DNA of 38,249 nt from Firmicutes bacterium UBA5486 (GCA_002427045.1 DIPO01000071.1:1-38249), one strand, 5' to 3'. Positions 1 through 7,846 are shown, counted from the stretch's first letter. The notes: generated by a model not told the origin, from the letters alone. A program made the numbers and translations.

Positions 1-37
1 AAAGCTTACATCGCAAAAAGCATGCGGTAAAATTCCA

Positions 38-66
38 TTGACGACCTCTTAGGTTTATGATAATAT
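38..66 (+). promoter_or_regulatory. Sigma-A-type promoter of tRNA-Leu
   Basis: The -35 box TTGACG (38-43) is followed by a 17-base spacer and the -10 box TAATAT (61-66). The predicted start lies near base 73, about 11 bases before the mature tRNA. This is a near-consensus housekeeping promoter placed where a tRNA promoter should be. Confidence 0.75.
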
Positions 67-83
67 ATGAAAGTGAAGTTTTG

Positions 84-165
84 GCGAGAGTGGCGGAATG
101 GCAGACGCGCTAGACTTAGGATCTAGTGGGCAACCGTAGGGGTTCAAGTCCCCTCTCTCGCACCA
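84..165 (+). tRNA. tRNA-Leu (anticodon UAG)
   Basis: The acceptor arms GCGAGAG (84-90) and CTCTCGC (155-161) pair perfectly, followed by discriminator A and an encoded CCA (163-165). The anticodon stem CTAGA/TCTAG closes the loop CTTAGGA, which gives anticodon TAG at 117-119 and decodes CUA. The T-loop GGTTCAAGTCC is canonical. The extra-long variable arm fits a class II leucine tRNA. Confidence 0.97.
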
Positions 166-176
166 TTGATTTATAG

Positions 177-195
177 CGGCGATTTGCCGTTTTTC
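177..195 (+). terminator. Short intrinsic terminator after tRNA-Leu
   Basis: A 4-bp stem CGGC/GCCG with a 5-base loop is followed by TTTTT. The stem is short, but it sits 11 bases after the tRNA CCA end, where a terminator is expected. Confidence 0.5.
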
Positions 196-265
196 TATTT
201 AATTTACTTGACACTAAATTGCTTCAAGGGTAAAATTAGTAAGGCTTTTTTATATTATGTTTAAA

Positions 266-296
266 GAGCCGATAAAACCAAAGGTTTTATCGGCTC
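266..296. other. Perfect 14-bp stem-loop upstream of tig
   Basis: GAGCCGATAAAACC (266-279) and its exact reverse complement (283-296) enclose a 3-base AAA loop. No T-tract follows on the plus strand, and on the minus strand only a short TTT does, so it is not a classical terminator for tig-sense transcription. It may be an RNA processing or stability element in the tig leader, or a terminator for antisense transcription. Confidence 0.7.
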
Positions 297-340
297 CTCA
301 TTGCTTAAGGGTTTTTATGAAGGAATTGCATGATGCGTGG

Positions 341-393
341 TTCATCACTGGCCGCACGTTACTTGTGTTGGATGATGGCCTATGCAAGTTAGT
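341..393 (+). repeat. Degenerate intergenic repeat, copy A
   Basis: The 34-base core at 341-374 matches the cores at 6792-6825 (same strand) and 9590-9623 (opposite strand) without gaps. I count about 25 of 34 identities to the copy at 9590. The core is followed by the 16-mer GCCTATGCAAGTTAGT (378-393), found identically at 6830-6845. Confidence 0.6.
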
Positions 394-537
394 TTAAATA
401 GTTTCTGCCTTTTATATATACCAGCTAGGCTAGGGTGGAGAACTAATGAATTATTCAATTTGCTAAATTATGTAATTCCTTAATATAGCAAAGATTAGTT
501 TGAAGTACATATATTGAATGTGAGGAGGAGCATATAT

Positions 538-1878
538 ATGCAGTCTAACCTTAATAAACTGGAAAACAATCGAGTTTTACTAGAAATGGAAGCCGATCCC
601 CAAGAGGTAACAGAGGCATTTAATCAGGCTTACAAAAAAATGGTAAACAAGATAAATGTGCCAGGGTTTCGAAAGGGTAAAGTACCCCGTTTTATGTTGG
701 AGAAACAATTTGGCAAAGAGATTTTATACCAAGATGCGATCGAGATTTTAGTCTCCCAAGGTTATTATGAAGCTCTGATTAAGCATAAATTAGATCCAGT
801 GGACAATCCAAAAATCGATTTTGAGGATGAAATCGAGGATGGAAAAGCTTTCAAATTTACAGCAGAGGTTGAAGTTTTACCAGAAGTTACCCTTGGAGAA
901 TATAAAGGGTTAACTGTAGAAAAAGATAACCCAAAGGTTACTGATGAAGATGTAGATAATGAGCTTAAATTATTGCAGGAACGTCATGCAGAATTAGTGG
1001 GCTCTGATAAAAAAATTGTTGAAAATGGCGATTTTGCTATTATTGATTTTGATGGATACCTAGATGGTAAGCCTTTTCCTGGGGGAACAGCCCAAGGTTA
1101 TACTGTAGAAATCGGGGCTGGCGGATTTATCCCCGGTTTTGAAGAGGGTATGATCGGGATGGCTCCAGGTGAAGAGAAGGATGTGGAAGTGACTTTCCCG
1201 GAAGATTACCATCAGCCGGATTTAGCAGGTAAAGATGTAGTCTTTAAGATTAAGCTTCATGAAATCAAAGTGAAAGAATTACCGGTATTAGATGATGAAT
1301 TTGCCAAAAGTTTAGGCCGCTTTGAGAGTATAGAAGAATATAAAGAAGATATTAAAAAACAAATACAGGAATACAAAGAGCAAGAAGCAAATAAGGCATT
1401 TGAAAATGCTTTAGTTAAGAAAGTAGTAGAAAATAGTAGTCTTGAATTAACAGATACTCTTATTAAGAGAGAATTAGAGCGTTCAATCCATAATATTGAG
1501 CATGATTTTGCAGGAAGAGGGTTAAAATTAGAGGAGTATCTTGATTCTACAAACCAAAGCATGGAAGAACTACAAGAAGAGTTAAGGCCACGGGTAGAAG
1601 AGAATCTAAAAACTGATCTGGTTCTTTCTGCTATTGTTGAAAGAGAAGGAATTACAGTTAGCGAGGAAGAAATAAATAAGAGACTTGAGTATATACTACA
1701 ATATTATCCTTCTACCAACAAAGAAGAGATGCAAAACCCAAGTGTAATTGCAGGAATTAACGCCTCTTTAGAAAAGGAAAAGGCTATAAAGCTCTTAGTA
1801 GATTCTACCAAGCCAGAAGGCGAAACTGCTGAAATAATCAAGGATGAAGAGAAAGTGGAAGAGGTGAAAGAAGAATGA
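538..1878 (+). CDS. tig: Trigger factor, ribosome-associated chaperone and prolyl isomerase
   Basis: The product (446 aa) is the cytosolic chaperone that docks at the ribosome exit tunnel and folds nascent chains. The ribosome-docking signature GFRKGKVPR lies at about residues 43-51, an FKBP-type peptidyl-prolyl isomerase domain at about 160-245, and the helical chaperone C-domain follows. The extreme C-terminus is acidic and Glu/Lys-rich. I start at the ATG at 538 because GAGGAGG (523-529) sits 8 bases upstream; an in-frame TTG at 514 would put that Shine-Dalgarno inside the gene. The stop overlaps the clpP start by 4 bases (ATGA), so the two are translationally coupled. Length and order (tig-clpP-clpX) are normal for Bacillota. 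Confidence 0.97.
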   Translation: MQSNLNKLENNRVLLEMEADPQEVTEAFNQAYKKMVNKINVPGFRKGKVPRFMLEKQFGKEILYQDAIEILVSQGYYEALIKHKLDPVDNPKIDFEDEIEDGKAFKFTAEVEVLPEVTLGEYKGLTVEKDNPKVTDEDVDNELKLLQERHAELVGSDKKIVENGDFAIIDFDGYLDGKPFPGGTAQGYTVEIGAGGFIPGFEEGMIGMAPGEEKDVEVTFPEDYHQPDLAGKDVVFKIKLHEIKVKELPVLDDEFAKSLGRFESIEEYKEDIKKQIQEYKEQEANKAFENALVKKVVENSSLELTDTLIKRELERSIHNIEHDFAGRGLKLEEYLDSTNQSMEELQEELRPRVEENLKTDLVLSAIVEREGITVSEEEINKRLEYILQYYPSTNKEEMQNPSVIAGINASLEKEKAIKLLVDSTKPEGETAEIIKDEEKVEEVKEE

Positions 1879-2465
1879 ATTTAGTACCAATGGTTGTCGA
1901 ACAGACGAACCGCGGCGAGCGGGCTTATGATATTTTCTCCCGCTTACTAAAAGAAAGGATTATTTTTATCGGTGGCCCAATTAATGATCAGATGGCAAAC
2001 TTGGTGGTTGCCCAACTGATTTATTTGGAGAGTGAGGACCCCGATAAAGACATCTCTGTGTATATTAATAGCCCCGGTGGTGTAATCTATTCCGGGTTAG
2101 CTATTTATGATGCGATGCAATATGTTAAGCCTCCTGTATCTACGATTTGTGTTGGGTTTGCGGCTAGTATGGGTGCTCTGCTGTTAACTGCAGGAGCAAA
2201 AGGGAAACGATATGCTCTTCCTAACTCCAGAGTAATGATTCACCAGCCATTAGGTGGAGCTGAGGGGCAGGCTACTGATATTGAGATTCAGGCACGGGAG
2301 ATTTTAAGGCTAAGAGAGGTTACTAATGGAATCCTCTCGAATCATACAGGCCAGCCTTTAGAGAAAATTGTCAGCGATGTTGATCGTAATTATTGGATGA
2401 GTGCACAAGAGGCTGCAGAGTATGGTATTATAGACGAGATTATTGAACATCGTAAAATTAAGTGA
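1875..2465 (+). CDS. clpP: ATP-dependent Clp protease proteolytic subunit
   Basis: The 196-aa protein is the tetradecameric serine peptidase of the Clp system. The Ser-His-Asp triad is visible: Ser98 in GFAASMGAL, His123 in MIHQPLGGA, and a probable Asp170 in the SDVDRNYW stretch. The oxyanion-region signature SPGG is at about 66-69. The start ATG overlaps the tig stop (ATGA), and 56 bases separate it from clpX, so ClpP and its unfoldase are co-expressed. Length is typical for the family. Confidence 0.98.
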   Translation: MNLVPMVVEQTNRGERAYDIFSRLLKERIIFIGGPINDQMANLVVAQLIYLESEDPDKDISVYINSPGGVIYSGLAIYDAMQYVKPPVSTICVGFAASMGALLLTAGAKGKRYALPNSRVMIHQPLGGAEGQATDIEIQAREILRLREVTNGILSNHTGQPLEKIVSDVDRNYWMSAQEAAEYGIIDEIIEHRKIK

Positions 2466-2521
2466 GGAAATTACACAACTAATAATATTATGGCTTTATT
2501 CCAAAAGAAAGAGGTGGTAAG

Positions 2522-3787
2522 ATGTTTAAATTCGGCGATGATAAAGGGCAGTTAAAATGTTCGTTTTGTGGAAAAGCTCAAGAACAGGTAAAAAAACTAA
2601 TCGCCGGACCCGGAGTATATATCTGTGATGAGTGTATTGAATTATGCAATGAGATCATTGATGAGGAACTGAATGATGAGACCTCCTTCGATTTGGATAA
2701 TATACCAAAACCGGTTGAAATTAAAGCGATTCTTGATCAATATGTAATTGGGCAGGAGGAAGCTAAAAAGACATTATCGGTAGCGGTATACAACCACTAT
2801 AAAAGGATTAATTCAGAAGGACTCTTTGATGATGTCGAACTGCAAAAAAGTAATATCCTGATTATGGGTCCAACCGGGAGTGGAAAAACCTTACTGGCTC
2901 AAACCCTTGCCAAGATTTTAAAAGTGCCTTTTGCGATAGCGGATGCCACCTCTCTTACGGAAGCTGGTTATGTAGGTGAAGATGTAGAGAATATTCTTTT
3001 GAAGTTAATTCAAGCTGCTGACTATGATGTGGAAAAAGCGGAAAGAGGTATTGTCTATATCGATGAAGTTGATAAAATTGCCAGAAAATCTGATAACCCT
3101 TCAATTACCCGTGATGTTTCGGGAGAAGGTGTACAACAGGCTCTTTTGAAAATCTTAGAAGGGACAATGGCTTCTGTGCCGCCACAAGGTGGCCGTAAGC
3201 ATCCTCACCAAGAATTTATCCAACTTGATACCACTAACATTCTTTTCATTTGTGGAGGAGCCTTTGATGGGTTGGAAAAACTCATTGAGAGTAGAATCGG
3301 GAAAAAAACCATGGGTTTTGGGGCGGAGATACAGAGTAAACAAGAAAAACCAATTGGTGAAATTCTACGAAAAGTGATGCCCGAAGATCTACTAAAATAT
3401 GGGTTGATTCCAGAGTTTATTGGCCGTTTGCCCATAATTGTTTCATTAGATGCTCTTGATGAAGAAGCATTAATTAAGATTTTAACCGAACCGAAGAATG
3501 CTCTAGTTAAACAGTACGGGAAAATTATGGAGCTTGATGGAGTTGAGCTGGAATTTACTCCGGATGCCTTACAAGCTATAGCTAAACTTACGATTAAACG
3601 GAATTCTGGGGCGCGAGGCCTAAGGGCGATTATTGAAACTCTGCTTTTAGATGTAATGTACGATATACCGTCCCGCTCCGATGTGAAAAAATGTATAGTT
3701 ACTAAAGAAATGGTTGAGGAAAATAAGGAACCGCTACTTTCTACTAGTTCCGAATCTCGGAAGAAAAAGAAAGAAGAGTCAGCTTAA
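2522..3787 (+). CDS. clpX: ATP-dependent Clp protease ATP-binding subunit ClpX
   Basis: The 421-aa AAA+ unfoldase feeds substrates to ClpP. The N-terminal zinc-binding domain has Cys13, Cys16, Cys35 and Cys38 (CSFC...CDEC). Walker A GPTGSGKT is near residues 116-123, the pore loop GYVGED near 151, Walker B VYIDEVDK near 178, and the sensor-2 region carries GARGLRAI. The start is preceded by AAAGAGGTGG. A strong hairpin terminator directly follows the stop codon, which ends the tig-clpP-clpX unit. Confidence 0.98.
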   Translation: MFKFGDDKGQLKCSFCGKAQEQVKKLIAGPGVYICDECIELCNEIIDEELNDETSFDLDNIPKPVEIKAILDQYVIGQEEAKKTLSVAVYNHYKRINSEGLFDDVELQKSNILIMGPTGSGKTLLAQTLAKILKVPFAIADATSLTEAGYVGEDVENILLKLIQAADYDVEKAERGIVYIDEVDKIARKSDNPSITRDVSGEGVQQALLKILEGTMASVPPQGGRKHPHQEFIQLDTTNILFICGGAFDGLEKLIESRIGKKTMGFGAEIQSKQEKPIGEILRKVMPEDLLKYGLIPEFIGRLPIIVSLDALDEEALIKILTEPKNALVKQYGKIMELDGVELEFTPDALQAIAKLTIKRNSGARGLRAIIETLLLDVMYDIPSRSDVKKCIVTKEMVEENKEPLLSTSSESRKKKKEESA

Positions 3788-3810
3788 ACCCGCTTTAAAG
3801 CGGGTTTTAT
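3787..3810 (+). terminator. Intrinsic terminator of tig-clpP-clpX
   Basis: The palindrome AACCCGCTTT/AAAGCGGGTT begins at the last base of the clpX stop codon and continues into TTTT. The GC-rich part CCCGC/GCGGG gives a stable stem. Confidence 0.85.
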
Positions 3811-3996
3811 TTATATCCAAGACTTCTTTTTAAACAAAATATAAATTTGAAACTCATAAGCACGTAGTGGGCAAAACAGGATCTACCGAAATATTTTGTA
3901 AAAAAAAGCTGTTTATTCAGAAATAAACTCATGAAAATACTGACAATGGAGATAATAAAGCGGAAGAAATGTGGTTAAATAGGGAGGATAGGCCAA

Positions 3997-5733
3997 ATGA
4001 GTTTAACTGGAAACATATTGGGTTTAATTAACCTGTTTTTTGCAATTGTGATTGGGATGTATTTTTGGAATTTATTCAGAGCGCAGCAAGGGAATAAAGT
4101 AGCAGTTGATAAGGAATCGAAGAAGGAGATGGAACGCTTACAACGTCTTAGAAAAATCTCTCTTACTGAACCGCTTTCTGAAAAAACACGGCCATCTAGT
4201 TTTGAAGAGATTATTGGTCAGGAAGAAGGGTTAAAAACTTTACGGGCTGCACTTTGTGGGCCAAATCCTCAACATATTATCTTATATGGGCCGCCCGGTG
4301 TCGGGAAAACCGCCGCCGCACGGGTGGTTTTGGAGGAAGCGAAAAAAAACCCTTTATCTCCCTTAAAAAACCATGCAAAATTTGTGGAATTAGATGCTAC
4401 TACTGCCCGCTTTGATGAGAGAGGAATAGCAGATCCGTTGATCGGTTCTGTTCATGATCCAATTTATCAAGGAGCTGGCCCTTTGGGAATTGCCGGGATT
4501 CCCCAACCTAAACCCGGGGCTGTAACAAAGGCGCATGGCGGAATATTATTTATTGATGAAATAGGTGAACTCCATCCGATTCAAATGAATAAATTGCTTA
4601 AAGTTTTAGAAGACCGGAAGGTTTTTTTTGAGAGTGTCTATTATTGTATGGATGATCATAATATTCCTACACATATCCATGATATTTTCCAAAATGGCCT
4701 ACCGGCGGATTTTCGGTTAATCGGGGCTACAACCAGAATGCCTCAGGAGATACCACCGGCAATCCGGTCACGATGTGTAGAAATATTCTTCCGTCCCCTA
4801 ACTCCTGAGGAAATTAAAGAGATTACATTAAATGCAGTGAAAAAGATTGATTTCCAGTTGGAAGAGGGTGGCATTGATGTTATAATTAAATTTGCTACTA
4901 ATGGCCGTGATGCTGTTAATATGGTACAGATTGCCGCTGGCATTGCTATGGTTGAAGGAAGAAAGGAAATATTCCGTAAGGATATAGAGTATGTTGTAAA
5001 TACCGGTCAGTATTTGCCACGTCCTAATAAGAAGGTTCCTGAAAAACCGCAGATCGGGTATGCGAATGGGTTGGCAGTTTTCGGCCCCAATATGGGAACT
5101 TTAGTAGAATTGGAAGTTACTGCGATCCCAGTGGAAGATGGGAAGGGTAAAGTTATTACTACTGGTGTGATTGATGAAGAGGAAATGGGGGAGTATGGAA
5201 GAACCATTCGCCGAAAAAGTACAGCTAGGGGTTCGGTCGAGAATGTGCTTACTATCCTTAAAAAACATTTTAGCTTAAACTCTGATTGTTTTGATTTACA
5301 TATTAATTTCCCCGGGGGAATTCCTCTTGATGGCCCATCGGCCGGGGTTACTTTGGTAACTGCAATCTACTCCGCTATAACCGGGCTTCTGGTTGACAAT
5401 TTCCTTGCGATGACTGGCGAAATCTCTATTTTGGGTCATGTTAAGCCGGTGGGGGGAATTATTCCGAAAATAAAGGCAGCTAAAGAGGCCGGAGCTAAAC
5501 GAGTTATTATTCCGCTTGAGAATTGGCAGGATATTTTTGAAGAAGAGACGGAGATCGAGGTTATTCCAGTCCAAAGAATTGAAGAAGTTATTTGTGCAGC
5601 ATTAATTGGATTAGATGATACTGATTTGAAAAGTAAAGAATGGAGTATATTAGAGGATTTAACCCGGGAAACTCATAATTGCCAAGATGAATTAGTTGTG
5701 GCAGCAGGAATAAGTAATAAAAAGCTTTATTAA
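3997..5733 (+). CDS. lonB: Membrane-anchored ATP-dependent protease LonB
   Basis: The 578-aa protein is a Lon-family AAA+ protease. A single N-terminal hydrophobic segment (residues about 8-27) replaces the large LonA N-domain, which identifies the LonB type. Walker A GPPGVGKT lies at about 98-105. In the C-terminal peptidase domain the catalytic dyad is Ser448 (DGPSAGVT) and Lys491 (43 residues later). The start ATG has GGGAGGAT upstream. In Bacillus subtilis lonB also follows clpX and is used in the forespore; here I see no clear sporulation-sigma promoter in the 186-base gap before it. The gene after lonB is not lonA. Confidence 0.95.
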   Translation: MSLTGNILGLINLFFAIVIGMYFWNLFRAQQGNKVAVDKESKKEMERLQRLRKISLTEPLSEKTRPSSFEEIIGQEEGLKTLRAALCGPNPQHIILYGPPGVGKTAAARVVLEEAKKNPLSPLKNHAKFVELDATTARFDERGIADPLIGSVHDPIYQGAGPLGIAGIPQPKPGAVTKAHGGILFIDEIGELHPIQMNKLLKVLEDRKVFFESVYYCMDDHNIPTHIHDIFQNGLPADFRLIGATTRMPQEIPPAIRSRCVEIFFRPLTPEEIKEITLNAVKKIDFQLEEGGIDVIIKFATNGRDAVNMVQIAAGIAMVEGRKEIFRKDIEYVVNTGQYLPRPNKKVPEKPQIGYANGLAVFGPNMGTLVELEVTAIPVEDGKGKVITTGVIDEEEMGEYGRTIRRKSTARGSVENVLTILKKHFSLNSDCFDLHINFPGGIPLDGPSAGVTLVTAIYSAITGLLVDNFLAMTGEISILGHVKPVGGIIPKIKAAKEAGAKRVIIPLENWQDIFEEETEIEVIPVQRIEEVICAALIGLDDTDLKSKEWSILEDLTRETHNCQDELVVAAGISNKKLY

Positions 5734-5771
5734 TTATATTTTTATTTTTCTTTAATTTGAGGAGGATTCTT

Positions 5772-6590
5772 ATGACATCAGAACAAAGGCCGCGGATTGC
5801 GTGGGCATTAGGTGGAGGGGGAGCACGGGGATTTGCTCATCTAGGTGTATTAAAAGTATTGGAAGAAGAGAATATTCCTGTTGATGCATTAGCAGGAACA
5901 AGTATGGGAGCGGTAATGGCAGTTCTTTTTGCCGCTGGAACTGATCTGAAATACTTATCTTCCCTAGCAACTAGTATCTCTTGGGAAAAGTTTGTTGATC
6001 TTCGTTTTCCACGGTATGGTTTAGTGGAAGGGAAACGGATTACCCCGCTTTTACGCTTGCTTACTAAAGGAAAGAAATTAGAAGAACTTGATATCCCGGT
6101 CCGGGTTATTGCCACTGATCTTTTAACCGGGGAAGAAGTAATTTTTGAACAGGGAGATACTGAACTGGCGGTGCGGGCCTCGATCTCAATTCCGGGGATC
6201 TTTACTCCAGTGCTTCATGGCGACAAAGTTTTTGTTGATGGTGGCGTGGTTGCTGGGGTGCCTGTAGCGGCAGCCAGAGAAATGGGGATGGATCTGGTGA
6301 TTGGGGTTAATGTAGCTAGTGAATATGATGCTGTTGCTCCTAAAAATCTTTTTGAGGTTTTATATAGAACTGTAGATATTATGACTAAGCGCCTTGATCA
6401 GATCCAGACTAAAGAAGCAGATTTGGTAATTACCCCAGATGTAGGAAAAGTAGGAACAGTTCATTTTCAGCGGGCCGAGGAGTGTATTGAAAAAGGAGAA
6501 ATTGCTACCAGAGAAGCTTTACCTAAAATCAGAAAGTTAATTGAAGAGTTTCAGCAAAAAGGTGAAAAACAAGTAGAATTTGGTGCTTGA
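5772..6590 (+). CDS. Patatin-like phospholipase family protein (RssA/YlbK type)
   Basis: The 272-aa protein is a predicted serine acyl-hydrolase with a Ser-Asp dyad. The oxyanion loop GGGGARG is at residues 14-20, nucleophile Ser44 lies in GTSMG, and catalytic Asp156 in the DGG motif. No signal peptide or membrane segment is evident, so it is probably cytosolic or peripherally membrane-bound. The ATG at 5772 is used because GAGGAGG lies 6 bases upstream; an upstream in-frame TTG (5757) would overlap that site. The substrate is unknown. A small membrane-protein gene follows 27 bases later and may be co-transcribed. Confidence 0.9.
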   Translation: MTSEQRPRIAWALGGGGARGFAHLGVLKVLEEENIPVDALAGTSMGAVMAVLFAAGTDLKYLSSLATSISWEKFVDLRFPRYGLVEGKRITPLLRLLTKGKKLEELDIPVRVIATDLLTGEEVIFEQGDTELAVRASISIPGIFTPVLHGDKVFVDGGVVAGVPVAAAREMGMDLVIGVNVASEYDAVAPKNLFEVLYRTVDIMTKRLDQIQTKEADLVITPDVGKVGTVHFQRAEECIEKGEIATREALPKIRKLIEEFQQKGEKQVEFGA

Positions 6591-6617
6591 GTTTCCAAAG
6601 GAAGGGGATTTAAAAAA

Positions 6618-6764
6618 TTGTTTGATCGTATACTCTGGAGAGTGTTTCTCTTTTTGCTTCTGCTCTTAACTGGTATTCAGGTACTAATGACTATACCAGC
6701 ACTCAGATATCTTCTATCTCTAGTAGATAGACTTGAAGGCTATCCATTGGCCAGTAATCTTTAA
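6618..6764 (+). CDS. Small hypothetical membrane protein (48 aa)
   Basis: A 48-codon ORF begins with TTG, with AAGGAAGGGG 7-8 bases upstream, 27 bases after the patatin-like gene. The product has a positively charged start (MFDRILWR), then a hydrophobic stretch of about 18 residues including a run of five leucines (residues 13-17), then a short amphipathic tail with LRYLLSLVDRLEGY. This is the layout of a single-pass or membrane-associated microprotein. I do not recognise a family. The good ribosome binding site, the coherent hydrophobic pattern and the operon-like spacing support it; the TTG start and short length keep confidence moderate. Confidence 0.55.
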   Translation: MFDRILWRVFLFLLLLLTGIQVLMTIPALRYLLSLVDRLEGYPLASNL

Positions 6765-6791
6765 TATATAAGGCAATTGCAGATCTCATAG

Positions 6792-6845
6792 CTCGTCGCC
6801 GGTTACTAGGTACTCGTATTGAATGGCTAGCCTATGCAAGTTAGT
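6792..6845 (+). repeat. Degenerate intergenic repeat, copy B
   Basis: The 34-base core 6792-6825 (CTCGTCGC...TTGAATG) is about 76% identical (26 of 34, no gaps) to the reverse complement of 9590-9623. It also aligns with 341-374. The 16-mer at 6830-6845 is identical to 378-393. Confidence 0.65.
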
Positions 6846-6896
6846 CCGATATTTGCGACGGATTCTAATTCTTTAATTATTGTAATTAAAGGGTTC

Positions 6897-6925
6897 TTGC
6901 TAAATGTATTAAATTATGGTAGATT
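6897..6925 (+). promoter_or_regulatory. Promoter of the hutP-aro operon leader
   Basis: TTGCTA (6897-6902), a 17-base spacer and TAGATT (6920-6925) form a reasonable sigma-A promoter. The predicted start near 6932 gives a leader of about 100 nt before hutP, which contains the NAG triplets and the terminator described separately. Confidence 0.55.
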
Positions 6926-6943
6926 GTTGATAAACGAATTGGG

Positions 6944-6970
6944 CAGGACGGTAGTGCGGCAGGGCAAAAG
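6944..6970 (+). promoter_or_regulatory. Candidate HutP-type RNA target: four NAG triplets at 8-nt period
   Basis: CAG (6944), TAG (6952), CAG (6960) and AAG (6968) begin exactly 8 bases apart, so each pair is separated by 5 bases. The cluster ends 17 bases before a terminator hairpin and 62 bases before a hutP homologue. B. subtilis HutP is known to bind UAG-like triplets separated by 4 bases, so the period here is one longer. The link is an inference and G-rich sequence could produce it by chance. Confidence 0.35.
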
Positions 6971-6986
6971 AAAATATTCTCTCATT

Positions 6987-7012
6987 AGGCACTCCGTTGA
7001 GTGTTTTTTTTT
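6987..7012 (+). terminator. Leader terminator upstream of hutP (possible attenuator)
   Basis: CACTC (6990-6994) and GAGTG (6999-7003) pair around the loop CGTT, extended by G-U and A-U pairs to about 8 bp, followed by nine T residues (7004-7012). It lies between the predicted promoter and the hutP start, so it would stop transcription of the operon unless read through. Confidence 0.75.
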
Positions 7013-7031
7013 ATTAAAGGGAGGTGCAATT

Positions 7032-7445
7032 ATGGTTGGAAGTAGTAAAGAGGTGGCCAGAGCCGCTTTACAGATGGCAATGACGGGTTCGCGTGAAGAG
7101 GAAAGGATCTTTAAAGAGAATTTTCGGGAACAAGAGATCCGGGCAGCGGCAGTAGATTATGGGGGCGAAGCTGCTTATGCTGTAAAAACCATTGTAGAGC
7201 GGGCAGTAGTGGCAGGAAAACGCGAGTTTTTAATTAATGACAGTCATTCAGAAGAAGGAGCAGTAGCAGGAGCTACTCATGAGGCTTTACTACAGATTCT
7301 TCCTAAGGCGATGGGTTTAAATATTGGTGGCAAGATTGGACTTGCAAGGCGGGGAGATCATGTGAGTGTGGCAGTTTTCTGTACAGTAGGCCTTTTACAC
7401 TTGGATGAAGTGGCTGTAGGTCTTGGCCATCGGGCAGTTAAGTAA
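7032..7445 (+). CDS. HutP-family RNA-binding antiterminator homologue
   Basis: The 137-aa protein resembles HutP, the histidine-responsive antiterminator of B. subtilis. The central SHSEEGAVAGATHEAL region aligns with the HutP ATMEAL helix, and the C-terminus (VAVGLGHR) with its FGVGINHI end. By my alignment from memory, the HutP residues His73, His77 and His138 that bind Mg2+ and histidine are here Gly, Gly and Leu, so ligand binding may differ. The ATG at 7032 follows GGGAGGTG; an in-frame upstream start at 6834 would cross the terminator and is rejected. The gene heads an aromatic amino acid operon, with aroH 29 bases downstream. Its regulatory target is unproven. Confidence 0.75.
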   Translation: MVGSSKEVARAALQMAMTGSREEERIFKENFREQEIRAAAVDYGGEAAYAVKTIVERAVVAGKREFLINDSHSEEGAVAGATHEALLQILPKAMGLNIGGKIGLARRGDHVSVAVFCTVGLLHLDEVAVGLGHRAVK

Positions 7446-7474
7446 GGGCTTACAAAGGCTCTGGAGGTGTAAAA

Positions 7475-7846
7475 ATGGAGAAAGTAAGAGCAATACGCGG
7501 TGCCACAACTGTTGCTAGTGATACCAGAGAAGAGATTCTTTCTGCTACCAGAGAATTGATCAAAAAGATTTTACATAGAAATTGCTTGGAACCGGAGAAA
7601 GTAATTAGTGCTTTTTTTACTGTGACTCCGGATTTAACTGCTGCTTTTCCGGCAGAAGCTGTCCGGCAATTGGGATATACCCAGTGGCCGGCGATTGGCA
7701 GTGTAGAAATGCCGGTACCAGATGCATTGGATCATTGTATCCGTGTAATGCTCCATATTTATTTGGATTCGCAGCAGAAAATTGAGCATGTCTATATCCA
7801 CGGAGCTCAGGCTCTGCGTCCGGATCGGGTAAACAATGAAGACTAA
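7475..7846 (+). CDS. aroH: Chorismate mutase, AroH class
   Basis: The 123-aa protein converts chorismate to prephenate, the first step of the tyrosine/phenylalanine branch. It matches the trimeric AroH fold rather than the helical AroQ type. The RGATT start with catalytic Arg8, the TPDLTAAFPA segment, the Glu in EMPV, the Arg in CIRVM, the Tyr in HVY and the C-terminal LRPD are all present. GGAGGTG precedes the ATG. Its 3' end overlaps the next gene by 11 bases, so it is part of a tight operon. It supplies prephenate to the downstream tyrA product. Confidence 0.95.
   Translation: MEKVRAIRGATTVASDTREEILSATRELIKKILHRNCLEPEKVISAFFTVTPDLTAAFPAEAVRQLGYTQWPAIGSVEMPVPDALDHCIRVMLHIYLDSQQKIEHVYIHGAQALRPDRVNNED

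Larger units (their letters stand above)
196..537. other. Non-coding gap between tRNA-Leu and tig
   Basis: No convincing gene is present. The gap holds a perfect 14-bp hairpin (266-296), copy A of a degenerate intergenic repeat (341-393), and at 460-486 a weak promoter-like pair TTGCTA/TAATAT with a 15-base spacer, shorter than the usual 17. The tig ribosome binding site lies at its 3' end. Confidence 0.6.

Noticed and set aside
514..537. Upstream TTG start of trigger factor
   Set aside because: It would place the GAGGAGG Shine-Dalgarno inside the coding region; the ATG at 538 fits the family N-terminus.
6834..7031. N-terminal extension of the HutP homologue
   Set aside because: The extra 66 codons cross a promoter, NAG triplets and a terminator with T-tract, and do not resemble HutP.
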